A DNA stretch of 47,176 nucleotides, taken from contig JAIPBT010000033.1 in assembly GCA_021738565.1 (NCBI GenBank), forward strand, positions 1 to 47,176, written 5' to 3'. This stretch comes from Bacteroidales bacterium. GTDB taxonomy: Bacteria > Bacteroidota > Bacteroidia > Bacteroidales > GCA-2748055. Position numbers and translations under genes: made by a program. Every line of letters starts with the position of its first letter. Within the stretch, counting starts at the first letter, position 1. Below the pieces are notes generated by a model. The model made no database searches and had not been told where the DNA came from. It saw only the letters and a list, made by a program, of their open reading frames with translations. Positions 44,003 through 47,176 of this stretch are shown here, in pieces.

Positions 44003-44060
44003 TTTTTGATTTACACGAAATTTGTTTAAAAGGAATTTGCCACGGGATATCCTATACTCA

Positions 44061-44168
44061 TCAACTATTCTCCATATTTCCATACTCTATATCCACCGTC
44101 ACCTCCGGTTCCCTGGCGATGTTGTTCCTGATGATCCGGGGGATCTTTAAATCGAAATCGGCCGGTAT
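44061..44168 (-). pseudogene. Coding remnant resembling the C-terminus of a YceI-like protein
   Basis: A 35-codon open stretch, richer in G+C than its surroundings, has no start codon of its own and ends in TGA. Its translation contains DFDLKIPRIIRNNIAREPEV followed by a T-V-D-I-E strand. This recalls the last helix and strand of YceI-type lipid-binding proteins (DF-x-I-K-I-P-x-I-x...V-x-V-D). The rest of the roughly 190-residue family is missing, so it would be a deletion remnant. The resemblance is from memory and needs a search; chance is possible. Confidence 0.35.
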
Positions 44169-44316
44169 TTAACATTATTTTAACAAAAATTCTGCCTTCA
44201 TGCATTGACAATTGTACTTCTGAATTGTTATATATAAGCCATCATTGAATTTGGCAATTTGTTGATTCCCTTAATGGATGTACCCCTGCAGAAAATCAGA
44301 ACTAAAAAACTGAATC
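44169..44316. other. Upstream region of the cupredoxin gene
   Basis: AT-rich non-coding stretch that must hold the cupredoxin promoter. TTGACAATTGT near 44214 and TTGTTATATATAAG near 44225 are promoter-like, but no clear TAnnTTTG element is present. Confidence 0.35.
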
Positions 44317-45267
44317 ATGAAAGATATAATCGAACGACCCTGGCTTTCGGCAATAGGTATTTTTGTTGTAATGCTGATCACATGGGTCCCGCTCTCAGCA
44401 CAGGAAACCCATACCGTATCCATTTCCGGATTTGCTTTTGTTCCTTCTGAGATTACAATTTCTGCAGGTGATGAAGTGACCTGGACCAACCCTTCGGACA
44501 GTCATAATGTAAATGGAACCCGGGCGACATTTCCCACGAATCCCGAATCATTCGGAAACAGTATCGGCACCGGATGGTCCTATAGTTACCAGTTTGAAAT
44601 TGCGGGTGAATATGATTACCGTTGTGATGTTCATTTTGGCTCCGGAATGACCGGAAAAATATTGGTTGAGGGTGCCTCACATACCCTGACGCTTTCATTC
44701 AGCGAAATGTTGGCTCATGTTGGACAGTTGTTCAAGCTCTATATCAGGTATCAGAGCAATTTTGAAACCATTGATTCCATCATTGTGGAAGAGCTGGCCG
44801 GACCCGATTTTCAACTCCAGTCGGATGCGATTATCTCCGGGGATTCGTATTACATCGATTTTTTTGCAGACATGAACGAAAATGGCAGCTATGATGCCCC
44901 CCCGGAAGACCATGCATGGCGTATCCGGCTTGATGAAGTTTCGGGTGATACGACAATTGAGTTCACCCACAATAGCAATTTCACTGATATTAGCCAGGGC
45001 GGAACTACTGCGGTAGACCTGGCCCAGGCAGAAGATCGTCTTAACGTCTATCCAAATCCTTCAAACAGCCACCTGTACCTTGACGCCGGATCAATGATCA
45101 GCGAAGTGAAGATCCTGACATTAAGCGGTGTAACAATCAAAAGGTGGCCGGCACAAAAAGGTTCTTCCCAAACCATACAACTGGACGGAATCATGCCGGG
45201 AGCCTATCTTCTGAGGGTGAATACAACTGGTAAAGGTTTACAATCAGTACCTTTCATCAAGTACTGA
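44317..45267 (+). CDS. Cupredoxin (plastocyanin-like) protein with T9SS sorting domain
   Basis: 316 aa. Signal anchor/peptide to about residue 29 (VPLSAQE). The blue-copper domain spans about 30-117 (VSISGFAFVPSEITISAGDEVTWTN), with the full type 1 ligand set His63 (SDSHNV), Cys103, His106 (YRCDVH) and Met111. The middle region (about 118-235) is a beta domain with no family I recognise. The end is a T9SS type A sorting domain (VYPNPSNSHLYLD ... VPFIKY). Secretion of a copper electron carrier by T9SS suggests a surface redox role, for example with a lytic polysaccharide-type or other oxidase, but no partner enzyme is in the window. It is convergent with the epimerase gene; the 91-bp gap shows no clear terminator. 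Confidence 0.85.
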   Translation: MKDIIERPWLSAIGIFVVMLITWVPLSAQETHTVSISGFAFVPSEITISAGDEVTWTNPSDSHNVNGTRATFPTNPESFGNSIGTGWSYSYQFEIAGEYDYRCDVHFGSGMTGKILVEGASHTLTLSFSEMLAHVGQLFKLYIRYQSNFETIDSIIVEELAGPDFQLQSDAIISGDSYYIDFFADMNENGSYDAPPEDHAWRIRLDEVSGDTTIEFTHNSNFTDISQGGTTAVDLAQAEDRLNVYPNPSNSHLYLDAGSMISEVKILTLSGVTIKRWPAQKGSSQTIQLDGIMPGAYLLRVNTTGKGLQSVPFIKY

Positions 45268-45358
45268 GTACTATTCAGCCTTGCTGGTAAATCTGAATTC
45301 ATGATTGTCTCCGACGTTCATAACTGTTTTTTTGCGCCTCCTCAAAGATTGCCCAACA

Positions 45359-46495
45359 CTACTCTTCTGCGATCCCGAACCTGTAGATAGTTTTGGTATA
45401 GTACTTATCCCCCGGTTCGAGTACGGTATTCGGAAAACCGGGCTGGTTGGGGGAATCCGGGAAATGCTGTGTCTCAAGGCAGAGTCCTGCATTCTTCACA
45501 TAGATGAAGTCTCCGGATTTCAGTGAACCGTCGAGGAAATTACCCGTGTAGAACTGCACTCCGGGTTCCATGGTAAACACATCCATTGTCCTTCCCGTTT
45601 TCGGATCGGTCAGTTTGGCAAACCATTCAGGTTCTTGCCCTTCACGGTCGATCACAAAATTGTGGTCATAGCCGCCTTTGGTCTGTTCGATATCCCTTCC
45701 AATGGGCTTGGGTTCTGTAAAATCGAAGGGTGTTCCTTCAACAGGTGCGATCTCCCCAATTGGAATCAGTTCATCATCCACGGGTGTATATTGGGAAGCT
45801 TTCATTTCAAGGACATGATCCAGGATCGTTCCCTCTCCCGCAAGGTTAAAATAGGAGTGATTGGTGAGGTTGACGGGTGTGGCTTTGTCTGTGGTGGCCC
45901 AGTAAGTGATCTCCAGGTCTTTGCCGACGAGTTCATACAATACAGTTACATCCAGGTTCCCGGGATACCCTTCCTCCATATCTTCACTGAAGTACCTTAG
46001 CTGCAGTACTTTTCCGTTTTTTGTCTGAACGATCTTCGGGTCCCACAGAACATCGTCAAATCCGATGATCCCGCCGTGCAGGGTATTGTCGCCATTATTG
46101 GCTGCGAGTTCATAGGTTTCTCCATTCAGCACAAACTTTGCATCTGCAATGCGATTTCCGTAGCGGCCGATCAGGGCACCGAAGTTCGGGTGTCCTGCAA
46201 GGTATTGCCCGAGGTTGCCAAATCCCAGGGCTATATTTGCGGTGTTCCCGTTTTTGTCAGGTGCATGTATCCCGGTGACGATTCCCCCGAAGTTTGTAAT
46301 TTTTACAGTGATGTTGTCTGCGGATTTCATCGTGTAGAGGAAGGCACTGTCGCCATCGGGCATCAGTCCGAAAAATTCTGTTTTTATGCCATGATCCTGC
46401 GCATCTTGTGATGCAGGCTTATTTTTGCAAGAAAATAAAACGAAAGCACATGCGCACAAAATCGTCACATTCAGGGTTTTGGATATGGTTTTCAT
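45359..46495 (-). CDS. galM: Aldose 1-epimerase (mutarotase) lipoprotein
   Basis: Interconverts alpha and beta anomers of glucose or galactose, here predicted in the periplasm because the N-terminus is a lipoprotein signal (AFVLFSCKNK, Cys23). The fold is the galactose mutarotase beta-sandwich. His140 (NTLHGG) and His213 (TNHSYFNLAG) are the substrate-binding and acid residues, and Glu310 (TMEPGVQFYTGNF) is the base. At 378 aa it has normal family length. The first two codons belong to the end of a 135-bp repeat unit array that forms its whole visible upstream region, so its promoter must lie in or beyond the repeats. It could serve sugars released by surface hydrolases. Confidence 0.92.
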   Translation of the reverse strand: MKTISKTLNVTILCACAFVLFSCKNKPASQDAQDHGIKTEFFGLMPDGDSAFLYTMKSADNITVKITNFGGIVTGIHAPDKNGNTANIALGFGNLGQYLAGHPNFGALIGRYGNRIADAKFVLNGETYELAANNGDNTLHGGIIGFDDVLWDPKIVQTKNGKVLQLRYFSEDMEEGYPGNLDVTVLYELVGKDLEITYWATTDKATPVNLTNHSYFNLAGEGTILDHVLEMKASQYTPVDDELIPIGEIAPVEGTPFDFTEPKPIGRDIEQTKGGYDHNFVIDREGQEPEWFAKLTDPKTGRTMDVFTMEPGVQFYTGNFLDGSLKSGDFIYVKNAGLCLETQHFPDSPNQPGFPNTVLEPGDKYYTKTIYRFGIAEE

Positions 46496-46500
46496 CAGAA

Positions 46501-47176
46501 AATAATTAAGTTATACTATTAATATTCAATCTATTATATCTTCAAAAAACAGATGTCTTAATCCTAATGCCATGGAACCCTCATATTATTTTTATTACCT
46601 TTTTCGAACTATAGTGCATGAGGGTTTCATTAGCAAATAATTAAGTTATACTATTAATATTCAGTCTATTATATCTTCAAAAAAACAGATGTCTTAATCC
46701 TAATGCCATGGAACCCTCATGTTATTTTCACTATCTTTTGCGAACGATAGTGCATGAGGGTTTCATTAGAAAATAATTTAGTTATACTATTAATATTCAG
46801 TCTATTATATCTTCAAAAAACAGATATCTTAATCCTAATGCCATGGAACCCTCATGTTATTTTCATTCCCTGTTGTGAACGTTGGTGCATGAGGGTTTCA
46901 TCAGAAAATAATTTAGTTATACTATTAATATTCAGTCTATTATATCTTCAAAAAACAGATGTCTTAATCCTAATGCAATGGAACCCTCATGTTATTTTCA
47001 TTATCTTTTGCGAACGATAGTGCATGAGGGTTTCATCAGAAAATAATTAAGTTATACTATTAATATTCAATCTATTATATCTTCAAAAAACAGATGTCAT
47101 AATCCTAATGCCATGGAACCCTCATGTTATTTTCATTCCCTGTTGTGAACGATAGTGCATGAGGGTTTCATTAGAA
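46501..47176. repeat. Five tandem copies of a 135-bp repeat, continuing past the window end
   Basis: Units start at 46501, 46636, 46772, 46907 and 47042; the second has one extra A. The window ends exactly at the end of unit 5, so the array probably goes on. Each unit holds an inverted repeat, AACCCTCATG and CATGAGGGTT, with a variable loop. In unit 2 the stem continues as CACTATC and GATAGTG. The loop alternates between two types (ATCTTTTGCGAACG and CCCTGTTGTGAACG) over units 2 to 5, suggesting a 270-bp higher-order duplication. On the minus strand every unit ends with a copy of the galM start context (ATGAAA), followed by a short open stretch of 11-12 codons. Units show only scattered substitutions. 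Confidence 0.95.

Noticed and set aside
43967-44083. 39-residue N-terminal extension of the AbrB-type protein
   Set aside because: It translates the tandem palindromes into a low-complexity Tyr/Thr/Lys run; the AbrB fold starts after 43966.
46754-47020. An open frame of 88 codons with an internal 45-residue repeat in the tandem array
   Set aside because: It is open only because 135 is a multiple of three. Units 1, 2 and 5 have TAA in the same frame and unit 2 has a frameshift, so there is no sign of selection for coding.
46501-47176. CRISPR array
   Set aside because: The repeats are 135 bp, directly abutting and without unique spacers; there are no cas genes.

Overview
The window looks like a chromosomal piece of a Bacteroidota genome, probably a marine or sediment polysaccharide degrader of the Bacteroidales/Marinilabiliales type. 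The reasons are two SusC/SusD pairs, six proteins with type IX secretion (T9SS) C-terminal sorting domains, many lipoproteins, starts without Shine-Dalgarno sequences, and TAnnTTTG-like promoter elements. The placement is inferred from gene families only; there is no rRNA or tRNA in the window.

Layout. (1) 189-5838: a lipoprotein sulfatase, a Tat-exported aldo/keto reductase and a MacB/FtsX-type ABC permease; the permease has a sigma-54-like promoter and two enhancer-like palindromes. (2) 5893-8085: a DUF5916/CBM9-like outer-membrane protein, convergent with the permease across a G-rich tandem repeat. (3) 18767 to 8218 (minus): a tight operon for beta-1,3-glucan (laminarin-like) use, in the order GH16, MFS sugar porter, clan-A glucanase (GH158-like), beta-glucan phosphorylase (GH149-like), second GH16, then a rho-independent terminator. 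(4) 19056-21905 (plus): SGNH protein, TPR lipoprotein, small lipoprotein. (5) 28121 to 22335 (minus): SusC, SusD and a T9SS glycan-binding protein. (6) 28338-33208: two divergent membrane-tethered regulators, each with a periplasmic sensor half and a cytoplasmic HTH. (7) 40963 to 33296 (minus): second SusC, SusD, SusE/F-like protein, then a GH71/99-like hydrolase. (8) 41302-46495: CotH-kinase-like T9SS protein, small AbrB-type regulator, YceI-like remnant, cupredoxin and aldose 1-epimerase. (9) 46501-47176: five tandem copies of a 135-bp repeat abutting the epimerase start codon and running off the window.

How the genes may work together (inference): T9SS-exported GH16 enzymes and the GH158-like enzyme cut beta-1,3-glucan. 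SusCD-type transporters and surface binding proteins bring oligosaccharides into the periplasm, and the MFS porter moves them to the cytoplasm. The signal-less phosphorylase then releases glucose-1-phosphate. No exo-beta-glucosidase is seen in the window, so the route appears to be phosphorolytic.

The most notable non-coding signal is a direct repeat of an 11-bp element, about TTGwTGTATTA, with exactly 11-bp spacing. It lies 86-110 bp upstream of, and in the same orientation as, four transcription units: the GH16-led operon, the first SusC operon, the CotH gene and the small lipoprotein. This would link them into one regulon. A second recurring element, AGTTAGTTGGTTAG, sits between a stop codon and a terminator hairpin at three loci.
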